Positions 44,137 to 52,959 are shown, counted from the first letter of the stretch. The stretch is 64,000 nt of DNA from Rhizobium sp. BK602 (GCF_014195095.1 NZ_JACIBC010000007.1:290048-354047); one strand, 5' to 3'. Translations and numbers: made by a program. Notes: a model not told the origin generated them from the letters alone.

Positions 44137-44715
44137 ATGGTAGCTCAGACATTCACCATCCTCCGCCACGACAGTCACCGTCGCATGCCCTGGAAAAACG
44201 GCGGTGGCGAGACGGTGGAGATCGCCGTTTCGCCTGACGGCGCCGGGCTTGCCGACTTCGACTGGCGCGTCAGCATGGCGACCGTTGCCACGGATGGGCC
44301 GTTTTCGGTCTTTCCGGGCATCGATCGTACGCTATCCATTCTCGATGGCGCGGGCATGACCCTCTTCATCGAGGGGCGCGCGCCCGAGCGTCTGGTGCAG
44401 GCGAGCGAGCCGCTGCCCTTTGCGGCCGACGCGCCGACCACGGCGACCTTGATCGACGGAACAATCACCGATCTCAACGTGATGACGCGGCGGGGGCGGT
44501 TGTCGCATTCGGTGCGCCGCGTCGGCGTCGATGGTTCCGGCGAGCTTGCGGTCCATGGTGAGACGGTGCTGGTTCTCTGCCATCGCGGCCAAGTCGATAT
44601 TGCCGGCCGACAGCTTTCAGAGGGCGATTGCCTTGTGGCTGAAGCGGTTGCTGCGACACGATTTGCAGTGTCTGGATCAGCACAGATGTTTGTGATCGAG
44701 ATCGAGCCGGTATAG
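44137..44715 (+). CDS. hutD: HutD-family cupin
   Basis: A 192-residue protein with the HutD hallmark RRMPWKNGGGETVEIAVSP at residues 15-33, followed by FDWRVSMATVATDGPFSVFP and SILDGAGMTLFIEG, a double-stranded beta-helix (bicupin). HutD is found in many hut operons and is thought to limit pathway flux rather than catalyse a step. It is now separated from hutU by a toxin-antitoxin pair, with its own unexplained upstream region; its ribosome site is weak. Confidence 0.92.
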   Translation: MVAQTFTILRHDSHRRMPWKNGGGETVEIAVSPDGAGLADFDWRVSMATVATDGPFSVFPGIDRTLSILDGAGMTLFIEGRAPERLVQASEPLPFAADAPTTATLIDGTITDLNVMTRRGRLSHSVRRVGVDGSGELAVHGETVLVLCHRGQVDIAGRQLSEGDCLVAEAVAATRFAVSGSAQMFVIEIEPV

Positions 44716-44807
44716 GGAGTGCATGGCCAGTCGGCGGGCTTCCGCTCTCCCGCTTGACACCTGCCAGCCTCCGATATCCTATCGCCGCATAGCAAAGGGA
44801 TGCCCTG

Positions 44808-45470
44808 ATGAGCGACGACCAGATCCCCGCCGACAGCAAGCTCACCACCTCCAAGCGCCGTTGGGCGGCGGAGGGCAAATTCCTGACGGGGCGGATCAGC
44901 CGGCCGGAGACGGAACGGCTGCCGCCGGGACAGCATCTGGTGAAGAACTGGCCGGTGCTCGATCTCGGCCAGCAGCCACGGATCTCGCTGTCGAGCTGGA
45001 GGCTCGATGTGCGCGGGCTTGTGGAGACGCCGCTCAGTCTCGATTGGGCGGCTTTCCAGGCCATCGAGCAGAGCAGCAAGGTCAGCGACATCCACTGCGT
45101 CACCACATGGTCGCGCTATGACAACCGCTGGGAAGGCGTGTCGACGCGTGACCTGCTCGATCTCGCCATGCCGAAGGCGGAGGCGCATTTCGTCATGCTG
45201 ACCAGCTATGACGGCTATACGACCAATCTGCCGCTCGCCGATTTTGCCGCCGAAGACGCGATCCTCGCCACTGCCTGGGAAGGTCAGCCATTGACGCGCG
45301 AGCATGGCGGGCCGATGCGGCTGGTCGTGCCGCATCTCTATTTCTGGAAAAGCGCCAAATGGCTCACCCGCATCGAGCTGATCGGCGCCGACAAGGCTGG
45401 TTTCTGGGAGGAGAACGGTTATCACATGTATGGCGATCCCTGGCGCGAGCAGCGTTATTCCGACGATTGA
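44808..45470 (+). CDS. Sulfite-oxidase-type molybdopterin-binding protein
   Basis: A 220-residue protein consisting of one oxidoreductase molybdopterin-binding domain. The Mo-ligand cysteine is Cys97, in DIHCVTTWSRYDNRWEG, followed by VMLTSYDGYTTNLPLADFAA and GGPMRLVVPHLYFWKSAKWL, all typical of the fold. There is no signal peptide, heme domain or dimerisation domain, so it is shorter than sulfite oxidase and probably cytoplasmic. Substrate unknown. It is 92 bases after hutD in the same direction, though a functional link is not evident. Confidence 0.85.
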   Translation: MSDDQIPADSKLTTSKRRWAAEGKFLTGRISRPETERLPPGQHLVKNWPVLDLGQQPRISLSSWRLDVRGLVETPLSLDWAAFQAIEQSSKVSDIHCVTTWSRYDNRWEGVSTRDLLDLAMPKAEAHFVMLTSYDGYTTNLPLADFAAEDAILATAWEGQPLTREHGGPMRLVVPHLYFWKSAKWLTRIELIGADKAGFWEENGYHMYGDPWREQRYSDD

Positions 45471-45638
45471 GGTCGTCGTTCCGCCGCCGCCTTTCTTATG
45501 GAGTTGGGCATCTTTTTAATAGCTCCGGGGTTCGATTGCGGCTTTGCAACCGGCGGCAATGGGCGTATGCATTGATCATATGATTGCCGCCGGCAGGATC
45601 CGGCGATCCTTCAACGCCATCGCCTGAAATCCCATGTC

Positions 45639-47084
45639 ATGACCGCTGTCCAGACAACAGAACCGTCCGCCGAAGAGAGCTTCGGCCGGCAATCCCGCAT
45701 CATTGCCTTCGTCGTCGCCGTCGCCTTCTTCATGCAGATCCTCGACGGCACCATCGTCACGACATCGCTGCCGCAGATGGCTAGGACATTCGGCGTCGAA
45801 CCGGTGTCCATGAGCATCGGGATCACGGTCTATCTGCTGACCATGGCCGCCTTCGTGCCGCTGGCCGGCTGGGCGGGCGACCGTTTCGGCGCCCAACGGG
45901 TGTTCCTGGCCTCGATCACCCTCTTCACCGTCGCCTCGCTGTTCTGTGGCCTCTCCGGCAATCTCACCGAATTCGTCATCGCGCGGGCCGTGCAGGGCAT
46001 CGGCAGCGCGCTGATGACGCCCGTGGGACGCATCATCGTGCTGAAAAACGCGCGCAAGTCGGAACTCGTGCATGCCATGTCGATGATCACCTGGCCGGCG
46101 CTGACCGCCCCCGTCATCGGCCCGGTGCTCGGCAGTTTCATCACCACCTATTTCAGCTGGCACTGGAACTTTCTGATCAACATCCCGATCGGCATCGTCG
46201 GGCTTGCGCTGGTCCTGCGCTTTGTTCCCGATCAGCGCGAAGAGAAGGTCGCACCGCTCGATCTTACCGGCTTCTTTCAATCGGCGGCGGGGCTGACCTT
46301 CCTGCTTGCCGGCTTGGAATTCATTGTCCAGGGCACGACGGGTCTTGTGGCCAGCATCGGGTTGATCGCCGCCGGCGTGGTGTTTTCCGTCGTCGCTACC
46401 CGGCATTTCATGCGGGTCGAGGCACCGCTTCTCGATCTCTCCGCCTTCAAGGTCCAGACGTTCGCCATGTCGACGCTTTCGGCGGGCACGGCGAGCCGGG
46501 TGGCGATCAACGCCACGCCCTTCCTGCTGCCGCTGCTCTTCCAGGTGGGCTTCGGCCAGTCGGCGATCGATGCCGGCACCTATCTGCTCGTCTATTTCGC
46601 CGGCAATCTCGGCATGAAGGCGATCACGACGCAGACGCTGAAAGCCTTCGGTTTCCGCAATGTGCTCGTCGTCAACGGTCTGATCTCGTCCGCCAGCATC
46701 GGCGGCTTCGCGCTCGTGTCGCCGTCGACCTCGAACTGGCTGATCTACTGTCTCCTGCTGGCGGCCGGCCTGTCGCGCTCGATGAACTTCACGGCGCTGA
46801 ATACACTCGGTTTTGCCGATATCCACGCCGCACAACGCAGTTCCGCCTCGACCTTGTCCAGCATGCTGCAGCAGGTCTCGCTGTTGCTGGGTGTCGCGGT
46901 CGCGGCGGCCGTGCTCAATCTGTCGCGCACGGCCCATGGCGGCGAGACGCTGGCGCTCGTCGATTTTCGCTGGGCCTTCCTGGTCATTGCTTTGATCGGT
47001 GCGGTCTCGTCGCTGCGCTTTCTCAGCCTGCCGCCCGATGCCGGCGCGGAAGTGTCGCGGCATCGGATCAAGATGCGATCGTGA
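45639..47084 (+). CDS. MFS exporter, DHA2 (14-span) type
   Basis: A 481-residue proton-coupled efflux protein. The first span carries the DHA2 motif FMQILDGTIVTTSLPQMART, motif A reads LAGWAGDRFGAQRVF, and the long series of hydrophobic segments continues to about residue 460, consistent with 14 spans. Motif C appears in ITWPALTAPVIGPVLGSFIT. No adaptor or regulator gene adjoins it. It probably exports a drug or metabolite; the substrate is not readable from sequence. Confidence 0.88.
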   Translation: MTAVQTTEPSAEESFGRQSRIIAFVVAVAFFMQILDGTIVTTSLPQMARTFGVEPVSMSIGITVYLLTMAAFVPLAGWAGDRFGAQRVFLASITLFTVASLFCGLSGNLTEFVIARAVQGIGSALMTPVGRIIVLKNARKSELVHAMSMITWPALTAPVIGPVLGSFITTYFSWHWNFLINIPIGIVGLALVLRFVPDQREEKVAPLDLTGFFQSAAGLTFLLAGLEFIVQGTTGLVASIGLIAAGVVFSVVATRHFMRVEAPLLDLSAFKVQTFAMSTLSAGTASRVAINATPFLLPLLFQVGFGQSAIDAGTYLLVYFAGNLGMKAITTQTLKAFGFRNVLVVNGLISSASIGGFALVSPSTSNWLIYCLLLAAGLSRSMNFTALNTLGFADIHAAQRSSASTLSSMLQQVSLLLGVAVAAAVLNLSRTAHGGETLALVDFRWAFLVIALIGAVSSLRFLSLPPDAGAEVSRHRIKMRS

Positions 47085-47181
47085 TGTTCAAAAGCATGCG
47101 ATATTTGCTCCGACGGCCGCTGTAAATCGGCTTGGCCGCTCCCATATAAACGGGGCATCAACTCCCATAGGAGGCAGTCCC

Positions 47182-47487
47182 ATGCTGCTCAAAACTCTCG
47201 CTATTTCGGCCCTCGTCATCGCAATGTCCGGCGCCGCCATGGCCGAACCGGTGCACAAGCATCATCCCAAGAGATTGAAGGTCGACACGATCGAGACCGA
47301 TATCGGCAATGTCGACCATTCCAAGGACGCGATCCTTCCGGACGGCACCATCAATACCGATCCCTCGGTCACCGGCCCGATCCGCGCCGGCGATTCGATT
47401 TCCCGGCTGCAATGCGCGGCCGCGCCGGCCTCCGTCGGCGTGCGCTCGAACACATATACCGCAGGTCCGGCCTCGCTTTGTCCCTGA
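47182..47487 (+). CDS. Small secreted protein, unknown
   Basis: A 101-residue protein with a clear signal peptide (MLLKTLAISALVIAMSGAAM, cleaved near AMA/EPV). The mature part starts with a His/Lys-rich patch (VHKHHPKRLK) and then has an acidic, repeat-free stretch (DTIETDIGNVDHSKDAILPD) and two cysteines near the C-terminus. AGGAGG lies 7 bases before the ATG. It stands alone, followed by a composite repeat with a strong hairpin. No family recognised. Confidence 0.75.
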   Translation: MLLKTLAISALVIAMSGAAMAEPVHKHHPKRLKVDTIETDIGNVDHSKDAILPDGTINTDPSVTGPIRAGDSISRLQCAAAPASVGVRSNTYTAGPASLCP

Positions 47488-47511
47488 TGGCCCTGGCGTA
47501 TCGGGTGGTTT

Positions 47512-47613
47512 AGAACGTCTCAGCGCTTCATCGAATCGCTGAGACGTTCTAACTTTTATTTTTACGCAACTCCGGACGGAAAACCGCTGCGCACTTTTCC
47601 TGGAATTGCTTTA
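47512..47613. repeat. Composite intergenic repeat, copy 2
   Basis: Same layout as the copy at 5554-5653. A hairpin with arms AGAACGTCTCAGCG (47512-47525) and CGCTGAGACGTTCT (47537-47550) is followed by the conserved tail at 47564-47613, which contains GGACGGAAAACCGC, then GCGCACTTTTCCTG and ATTGCTTTA. The hairpins of the two copies differ in sequence but the tails are nearly the same. The last TTA is the TAA stop of the minus-strand PIN gene, as in copy 1 for zntB. It may end transcripts from both sides. Confidence 0.78.
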
Positions 47614-48006
47614 AGCCAGTTCGATATCGGTCCGGCTGAACCGCTCGCCTTTCGACAATAGCGGCTGGCGATAATAGCGGGCGCAGGCATAGGTCATGCA
47701 ATCGTCGAAGCCGAGGGCTGCCGGATGGTGGCCCTCGCCGTAAAGCGCCTGCGCCTCGACCGCGATAAAGGCGGCGCGCGGCGGAATGGCGAGCAGCTGG
47801 ATGTTCATCAGCTGCAGGAAGGTGCGGACGGCGTCGCCGGCGTCGATAGCCGGCAATCCGAGGCGGGCGGCGACATCGATCGCCGCGCGCGCCGCCGCCA
47901 TCGGCGAGGTCATGCGGGTCGTCGTCGCCTCCATGCGCGCGGCGAAGCGACGGGCTTCCTCTTCATCGGTCATCATGGCGGACAATATGGATGCGTCGAT
48001 GAACAT
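47611..48006 (-). CDS. PIN-domain toxin (VapC-like)
   Basis: A 131-residue PIN-domain protein. It begins MFIDASILSAMMTDEEEARR (Asp4), with acidic residues in the middle helix, and the LGFDDCMTYACARYYRQPLL segment carries the third active-site Asp. Such proteins cleave RNA. The ATG shares one base with the antitoxin stop (TGATG). Its own stop codon is provided by the end of a composite intergenic repeat. Confidence 0.87.
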   Translation of the reverse strand: MFIDASILSAMMTDEEEARRFAARMEATTTRMTSPMAAARAAIDVAARLGLPAIDAGDAVRTFLQLMNIQLLAIPPRAAFIAVEAQALYGEGHHPAALGFDDCMTYACARYYRQPLLSKGERFSRTDIELA

Positions 48007-48215
48007 CAGGCTTCCCCGGCCTTTTCGGCCGCCTTCTGTTTCAGATTGCGGCAGAAGGCGGCGGCGACATCGGCAAGCGCGGGCTTGGCGAGTTCCTCGT
48101 CCAGCGCCTTTTGCAAGGCCAGCCGCACGGCCTCGGTTTTGGTGGAGCTTTTCGTCAGCGCCTGATAGCGTCGCGCCAGCCGATCGATGGCGTCGTCCTT
48201 GATGTAGAGGGGCAT
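48006..48215 (-). CDS. VapB-type antitoxin (PSK transcription factor family)
   Basis: A 69-residue antitoxin. MPLYIKDDAIDRLARRYQAL followed by TKSSTKTEAVRLALQKALDE is the standard beginning of the PSK-type VapB family that pairs with VapC toxins. The remainder (LADVAAAFCRNLKQKAAEKA) is a helical toxin-binding tail. It overlaps the toxin gene by one base. The ATG at 48215 is used because the family begins at MPLYIK. Confidence 0.88.
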   Translation of the reverse strand: MPLYIKDDAIDRLARRYQALTKSSTKTEAVRLALQKALDEELAKPALADVAAAFCRNLKQKAAEKAGEA

Positions 48216-48410
48216 GGGATATCCGATGTGTGAAACACGGATATCCATAGGGCAAATCGCCGGAGAGAACAATCGTCTCAGTGGTCATCGCGCATCGGGA
48301 GGGAGGAGCTTTTGCCGGGGGAGCATTTTCGGCATATTATATATGACGAACATCATCTAACGTGCTAGCAATAGTATCGACACCGTATCTGCAGACTGGG
48401 AGGAGCCATC

Positions 48411-49601
48411 ATGTCCGCAATCGATCCCGTCGTCATCGTTTCCGCCACGCGCACGCCGCTCGGGCGCTTCCAGGGCGAGTTGTCCTCCCTGCAGGCGCCG
48501 GAGCTTGGTGCGCATGTGATCCGCGCCGCGCTGGAGCGCGCAGGCCTGGCGGCGGAAAAGGTGGATGAGGTTCTGTTCGGCTGCGTGCTGCCGGCGGGTC
48601 AGGGGCAGGCGCCGGCCCGTCAGGCGGCGCGCGGCGCGGGACTGCCGGACGCGGTGGGCGCCACGACCATCAACAAGGTCTGCGGCTCCGGCATGAAGGC
48701 GACGATGCTGGCGCATGACCTGATCCTCGCCGGTTCGGCATCGATCGCGGTGTCCGGCGGCATGGAATCCATGTCGAACGCTCCCTATCTGCTGGCCAAG
48801 GCGCGCGGCGGCTATCGCATGGGTCATGATCGCATCTTCGACCACATGATGCTCGACGGGCTGGAGGATGCCTATGAGAAGGGCCGCTCCATGGGCGATT
48901 TCGGCGAGCTGGCGGTGGAGGCCTATCAGTTCAGCCGCGACGATCAGGATGCCTATGCTGTGGAGACGCTGTCGCGTGCCCGCAACGCCGCCGAGACCGG
49001 TGCTTTCGAGGCCGAGATCACCCCGATTTCCGTCGCCGCCAAGGGCGGGCCGGTGACGATCGCCAAGGACGAGCATCCGCAGAAGGTTTCGCCGGAAAAG
49101 ATCCCGACGCTGAAGCCGGCCTTCCGCAAGGACGGCACGATCACTGCCGCCAGCGCCTCGGCCAATGCCGATGGCGCCGCCGCCCTGATCCTGACCCGGC
49201 GTTCGGTCGCCGAGCGCGAGGGACTGCCGATCCTTGCCGAGATCAAGGCGCATGCCACCCATTCCCAGGAGCCCGCCTGGTACACGACCGCGCCGATCCC
49301 GGCGATCCGCAAGGTGCTGGACAAGAGCGGTTGGAAGGTCGGCGATGTCGACCTTTTCGAGATCAACGAGGCCTTCGCCGTCGTCGCCATGGCCGCCGCC
49401 AAGGACCTCGGCATCGCCCGCGACCGCCTCAACATCAACGGCGGCGCCTGCGCGCTGGGTCACCCCATCGGCGCCACCGGCGCACGGCTGATCGTGACGC
49501 TGCTGCATGCGCTGGAGCGCCAGGGCGCGCGTCGCGGCGTTGCGGCGCTCTGCATCGGCGGCGGCGAGGCGACGGCGATTGCGGTGGAGAGGGTTGGGTG
49601 A
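48411..49601 (+). CDS. Acetyl-CoA acetyltransferase (thiolase)
   Basis: A 396-residue type II thiolase, which condenses two acetyl-CoA or cleaves acetoacetyl-CoA. Cys91 in NKVCGSGMKA is the acylated nucleophile; His351 in GGACALGHPIGATGAR and Cys381 in CIGGGEA complete the active site, and NEAFAV is the third motif. Length is typical. No phaB, atoDA or other partner gene lies nearby, so the pathway is open (ketone-body or amino-acid degradation, or polyhydroxybutyrate). It is flanked by a VapBC-like pair and an inverted-repeat element. Confidence 0.93.
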   Translation: MSAIDPVVIVSATRTPLGRFQGELSSLQAPELGAHVIRAALERAGLAAEKVDEVLFGCVLPAGQGQAPARQAARGAGLPDAVGATTINKVCGSGMKATMLAHDLILAGSASIAVSGGMESMSNAPYLLAKARGGYRMGHDRIFDHMMLDGLEDAYEKGRSMGDFGELAVEAYQFSRDDQDAYAVETLSRARNAAETGAFEAEITPISVAAKGGPVTIAKDEHPQKVSPEKIPTLKPAFRKDGTITAASASANADGAAALILTRRSVAEREGLPILAEIKAHATHSQEPAWYTTAPIPAIRKVLDKSGWKVGDVDLFEINEAFAVVAMAAAKDLGIARDRLNINGGACALGHPIGATGARLIVTLLHALERQGARRGVAALCIGGGEATAIAVERVG

Positions 49602-49630
49602 GGGGAGTGATATAGGGGCGGCAAAAGCGG

Positions 49631-49884
49631 GGCCTATCTCGCCCCTGGCGGGCGAGAAAGCAATTTCACTGGTTTAGGAATTGCGACACGATAGGTTCGG
49701 CAGCTTCAAAAGCTCAGCGCAATTTCTAAGCCATTGAAATTGCAAGAGCGGGGGTCCGTGTCTTGTTCGTTGTGCTTCTGGAAAGTATGTGCGTCCCTGC
49801 CTACCCCCTCTCTTGCAAAATCTAGCACTTAGCTAAAGCTAAATGCTGATTTTGCTTTCTCGCCCGCAAGGGGCGAGATAGGCC
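49631..49884. repeat. 254-bp inverted-repeat element (MITE-like)
   Basis: Two 33-base arms, 49631-49663 and 49852-49884, are inverted copies of each other with one mismatch. Each arm is itself a small hairpin (TCTCGCCC facing GGGCGAGA). The 188 bases between hold no gene. The right arm ends immediately before the cueR stop and the left begins 29 bases after the thiolase stop, so it fills the gap between two convergent genes. It could be a non-autonomous mobile element or a rhizobial intergenic mosaic-type repeat; no target duplication was identified. Confidence 0.75.
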
Positions 49885-50271
49885 TCACCCCTCCGACAGT
49901 TCCTCCAAGATCGGGCAATCCGGCCGCTCGTTGCCATGGCAGGCGTGCACCAGATGCTCCAACGTCTGGCGCAGTTCCGTGAGTTCGCGGATCTTGCGGT
50001 CGATCTCGGTGAGCTTCGTGCTGGCGATCTCCTTGACGTCGGCGCTGGCGCGGCTCTTGTCTTCGTAGAGGGCCAGCAATTGCCGGCATTCGTCGACGGA
50101 GAAACCGAGGCTGCGGGAGCGGTGCAGGAAGCGCAGCTTGTGCACGTCGTCGGCGCCGTAGTCGCGATAGCCGTTGTCGCTCCGGTCCGGGCGGATGAGG
50201 CCGATATCCTCGTAGTAGCGGATCGTCTTGGCCGGCAGGCCGGAGCGGCCGGATGCTTCGCCGATATTCAT
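49885..50271 (-). CDS. cueR: Copper-responsive MerR-family activator
   Basis: A 128-residue regulator (HmrR in rhizobia). The winged helix covers residues 1-70 (MNIGEASGRSGLPAKTIRYY and GYRDYGADDVHKLRFLHRSR). Cys111 and Cys119 in HACHGNERPDCP form the metal site, and Ser76 stands where monovalent-metal MerR sensors have serine. It should activate copA in response to Cu+ (or Ag+/Au+) through the 19-bp-spaced promoter upstream of copA. Its start overlaps the copA stop by 4 bases (ATGA), so it is co-transcribed and self-amplifying. Confidence 0.92.
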   Translation of the reverse strand: MNIGEASGRSGLPAKTIRYYEDIGLIRPDRSDNGYRDYGADDVHKLRFLHRSRSLGFSVDECRQLLALYEDKSRASADVKEIASTKLTEIDRKIRELTELRQTLEHLVHACHGNERPDCPILEELSEG

Positions 50272-52787
50272 CTGGACACTCCCAATTTTGCCAGCCGCAG
50301 CCGGAGCGCGTTGGCGATCACCGAGACCGAGGACAGACTCATGGCCGCCGCCGCGATCATCGGCGACAGGAGCAGGCCAAAGACCGGGTAGAGCACGCCG
50401 GCGGCCAGCGGCACGCCGAGCGCATTATAGCCGAAGGCGAAGGCGAGATTCTGCTTGATGTTGCGGATGGTCGCTTCCGACAGGTGGCGTGCCCGCACGA
50501 TGCCGTTGAGATCGCCCTTCACCAGCGTGATGCCGGCGCTTTCCATGGCGACATCGGCGCCGGTGCCCATGGCGATGCCGACATCGGCGGCGGCGAGCGC
50601 CGGCGCATCGTTGACGCCGTCGCCGGCCATGGCGACGATATGGCCTTTGGCCCGCAGCTCGTCGATCAGGGCCTTCTTGCTCTCGGGCAGCATGTCGGCG
50701 CGCACCTCGTCGATGTTGAGTGTTCTGGCAACGGCGGCGGCGGTCTTGCCATTGTCGCCGGTCGCCATGACGATCTTCAACCCGCTCTCATGCAGCGCCT
50801 TGATGGCGGCCGCCGTGGTCGGCTTGATGCGGTCGGCGACGGCGACAAGGCCGGCGAGCTTGCCGTCGATGGCGATGAACATCACCGTCTTGCCTTCGCC
50901 GCGCAGACGCTCGGTCTCGGCCTTCAGGGCGTCGGTCGCGACACCAAGATCGGCCATCATCGCGGCATTGCCGAGCGCGATGACGGTGTCGCCGGCGCGG
51001 CCCTTGACGCCCTTACCGGTTACCGCCGAGAAGCCGGAAATATCGACGAAGCGCGCGCCACGTTCCTCGGCCCCGGCAACGATAGCCTCGGCCAGCGGAT
51101 GTTCCGAGCCGCGCTCCAGGCTGGCGGCGAGCGACAGAAGACGCGCTTCCTCGATGCCGGCGGCCGTGGCGATGTCGGTCAGATTCGGCTTGCCTTCGGT
51201 CAGGGTGCCCGTTTTGTCGACGATCAGCGTGTCGACCTTGGCGAAGCGCTCCAGCGCCTCGGCGTCGCGCACCAGCACGCCTTCCTGCGCGCCACGGCCA
51301 GTGGCGATCATGATCGACATCGGCGTTGCGAGCCCGAGCGCGCAAGGGCAGGCGATGATCAGCACGGCGACGGCGGCCAGCAGCGCATGCGCCAGCCGCG
51401 GCTCCGGTCCGACAAAGGCCCAGACGGCGAAGGCGACGATGGCGGCCGCGACGACGGTGGGCACGAAGACGGCGGAGACGCGGTCGACCATGGTCTGGAT
51501 CGGGGCGCGCGAGCGCTGTGCCTTGGCGACGAGCTCGACGATGCGCGACAGCGTCGTCTCAGTGCCGACCTTTTCGGCCAGCATGACCAGCGTGCCGTTC
51601 TTGTTGATGGTGCCGCCGGTCAAGGCATCGCCCTTGGCCTTTTCGACCGGCAGGGGTTCGCCCGTGATCATCGATTCATCGATGGTCGATTGCCCGTCGA
51701 TCACGGAACCGTCGACGGGCACACGCTCGCCGGGGCGCACGCGCAGCCGGTCGCCGGCCTGGATCTCGTCGACGGGCACATCCGCCTCGCTGCCATCGGC
51801 GCCGATGCGCCGGGCCTGCTTGGGTGCGAGATCGAGCAGCGCGCGGATAGCGGACCCCGTGCGCTCACGGGCTTTCAATTCCAGCACCTGGCCGACGAAG
51901 ACCAGCGCGACGATGACGGAGGCCGCCTCGAAATAAACCGGCACGCTTTCGCCATGGCCACGGAAACTCATGGGGAACAGGCCGGGCGCCAGCGTGGCGA
52001 CGAGGCTGTAGAGATAGGCGGTGCCGACGCCGAGGCCGATCAGCGTCCACATGTTGGGGCTGCGGTTGACGAGCGAATTCCAGGCGCGGCGGAAGAAGGG
52101 CAGGGCCGCCCACAGCACCACCGGCGTCGCCAGCGCAAGCTCGATCCAGGTGGCGATGGATTCGCCGATCCGGTCGCGCAGTGGCAGGCCGAGCATTGGA
52201 CCCATGCTGATGGCAAGCAGCGGCAATGACAGGGCGGCGCTGATCCAGAGCCGGCGGGTGAAATCGACAAGCTCCGGGTTCGGACCTTCATCGGCGGCGG
52301 GCACGCCCATCGGCTCCAGCGCCATGCCGCATTTCGGGCAATCGCCCGGATGGTCGCTGACGACCTCGGGATGCATCGGGCAGGTATAGAGCGTGCCCTT
52401 GGGCATGGGCTTCGCCGCCGGGCGGTTGCCGTTGAGATAGGCAGCCGGATCGGCCTCGAATTTGCTCTTGCAGCCGGCGGAGCAGAAGTAGAATTTCTCG
52501 CCCTCGTGCTTCAGGAAGTGGCGCGCGGCGGCGCGGTCGACAGTCATGCCGCAGACCGGGTCCTTCGCGCTCAGATAATTTTCCGGCGCGGCCTCGAATT
52601 TCTTGCGGCAGCCGTCGCAGCAGAAATGGAAGGTGCGGCCCTGATAGTCCAGCGACGGCTTGCCGGCGTTCGGATCGACGGTCATGCCACAGACGGGATC
52701 GCGGATCACCGCATCCTGGTCCGTGCCGTGATGATGGTGGTGATCGTGGCCGTGATGGCTGTGGTCGTGTTCGTCATGCAATGCCAT
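50268..52787 (-). CDS. copA: Cu+-exporting P1B-type ATPase with two YHS domains
   Basis: An 839-residue copper exporter (ActP in rhizobia). The N-terminus is not the usual CxxC HMA domain: it is His-rich (residues 4-20), then has two YHS/TRASH domains starting DPVCGMTVD at 30 and 76, then a heavy-metal-binding YTCPMHP domain (134-158). Core motifs are TGE (375-377), the transport CPC at 480-482, phosphorylated DKTGT (524-528), HP in SEHPL (561-565) and GDGVND (722-727). The YN of span 7 (787-788) and MSLSS of span 8 mark Cu+ specificity. GGAG lies before the ATG at 52787. Confidence 0.94.
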   Translation of the reverse strand: MALHDEHDHSHHGHDHHHHHGTDQDAVIRDPVCGMTVDPNAGKPSLDYQGRTFHFCCDGCRKKFEAAPENYLSAKDPVCGMTVDRAAARHFLKHEGEKFYFCSAGCKSKFEADPAAYLNGNRPAAKPMPKGTLYTCPMHPEVVSDHPGDCPKCGMALEPMGVPAADEGPNPELVDFTRRLWISAALSLPLLAISMGPMLGLPLRDRIGESIATWIELALATPVVLWAALPFFRRAWNSLVNRSPNMWTLIGLGVGTAYLYSLVATLAPGLFPMSFRGHGESVPVYFEAASVIVALVFVGQVLELKARERTGSAIRALLDLAPKQARRIGADGSEADVPVDEIQAGDRLRVRPGERVPVDGSVIDGQSTIDESMITGEPLPVEKAKGDALTGGTINKNGTLVMLAEKVGTETTLSRIVELVAKAQRSRAPIQTMVDRVSAVFVPTVVAAAIVAFAVWAFVGPEPRLAHALLAAVAVLIIACPCALGLATPMSIMIATGRGAQEGVLVRDAEALERFAKVDTLIVDKTGTLTEGKPNLTDIATAAGIEEARLLSLAASLERGSEHPLAEAIVAGAEERGARFVDISGFSAVTGKGVKGRAGDTVIALGNAAMMADLGVATDALKAETERLRGEGKTVMFIAIDGKLAGLVAVADRIKPTTAAAIKALHESGLKIVMATGDNGKTAAAVARTLNIDEVRADMLPESKKALIDELRAKGHIVAMAGDGVNDAPALAAADVGIAMGTGADVAMESAGITLVKGDLNGIVRARHLSEATIRNIKQNLAFAFGYNALGVPLAAGVLYPVFGLLLSPMIAAAAMSLSSVSVIANALRLRLAKLGVSR

Positions 52788-52824
52788 GAAAGACTCCAGT
52801 GCCCGGATGTGAGCGTCGGATAGG

Positions 52825-52855
52825 CTTATGGACCTTCCAGTCACTGGAAGGTCAA
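52825..52855 (-). promoter_or_regulatory. CueR-type promoter of copA-cueR
   Basis: On the minus strand TTGACC (52850-52855) and CATAAG (52825-52830) are separated by 19 bases, the over-long spacer that MerR-family activators need. The spacer is a palindrome: GACCTTCCAG facing CTGGAAGGTC around TCA, 52831-52853. This is the standard CueR/HmrR operator layout. Confidence 0.88.
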
Positions 52856-52959
52856 GAGGAAAATAGTGATCTCCGTCCACAGATGGAAGAGGGTGCTTTC
52901 TATCTCGATGCGGGCGAGGATGATAAGTTCCGCAAGATCGAACCAGCCATGCGATTCCA

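Noticed and set aside
49602..49884. Insertion sequence between thiolase and cueR
   Set aside because: Inverted ends are present but the interior encodes no transposase, so it is listed only as a repeat.
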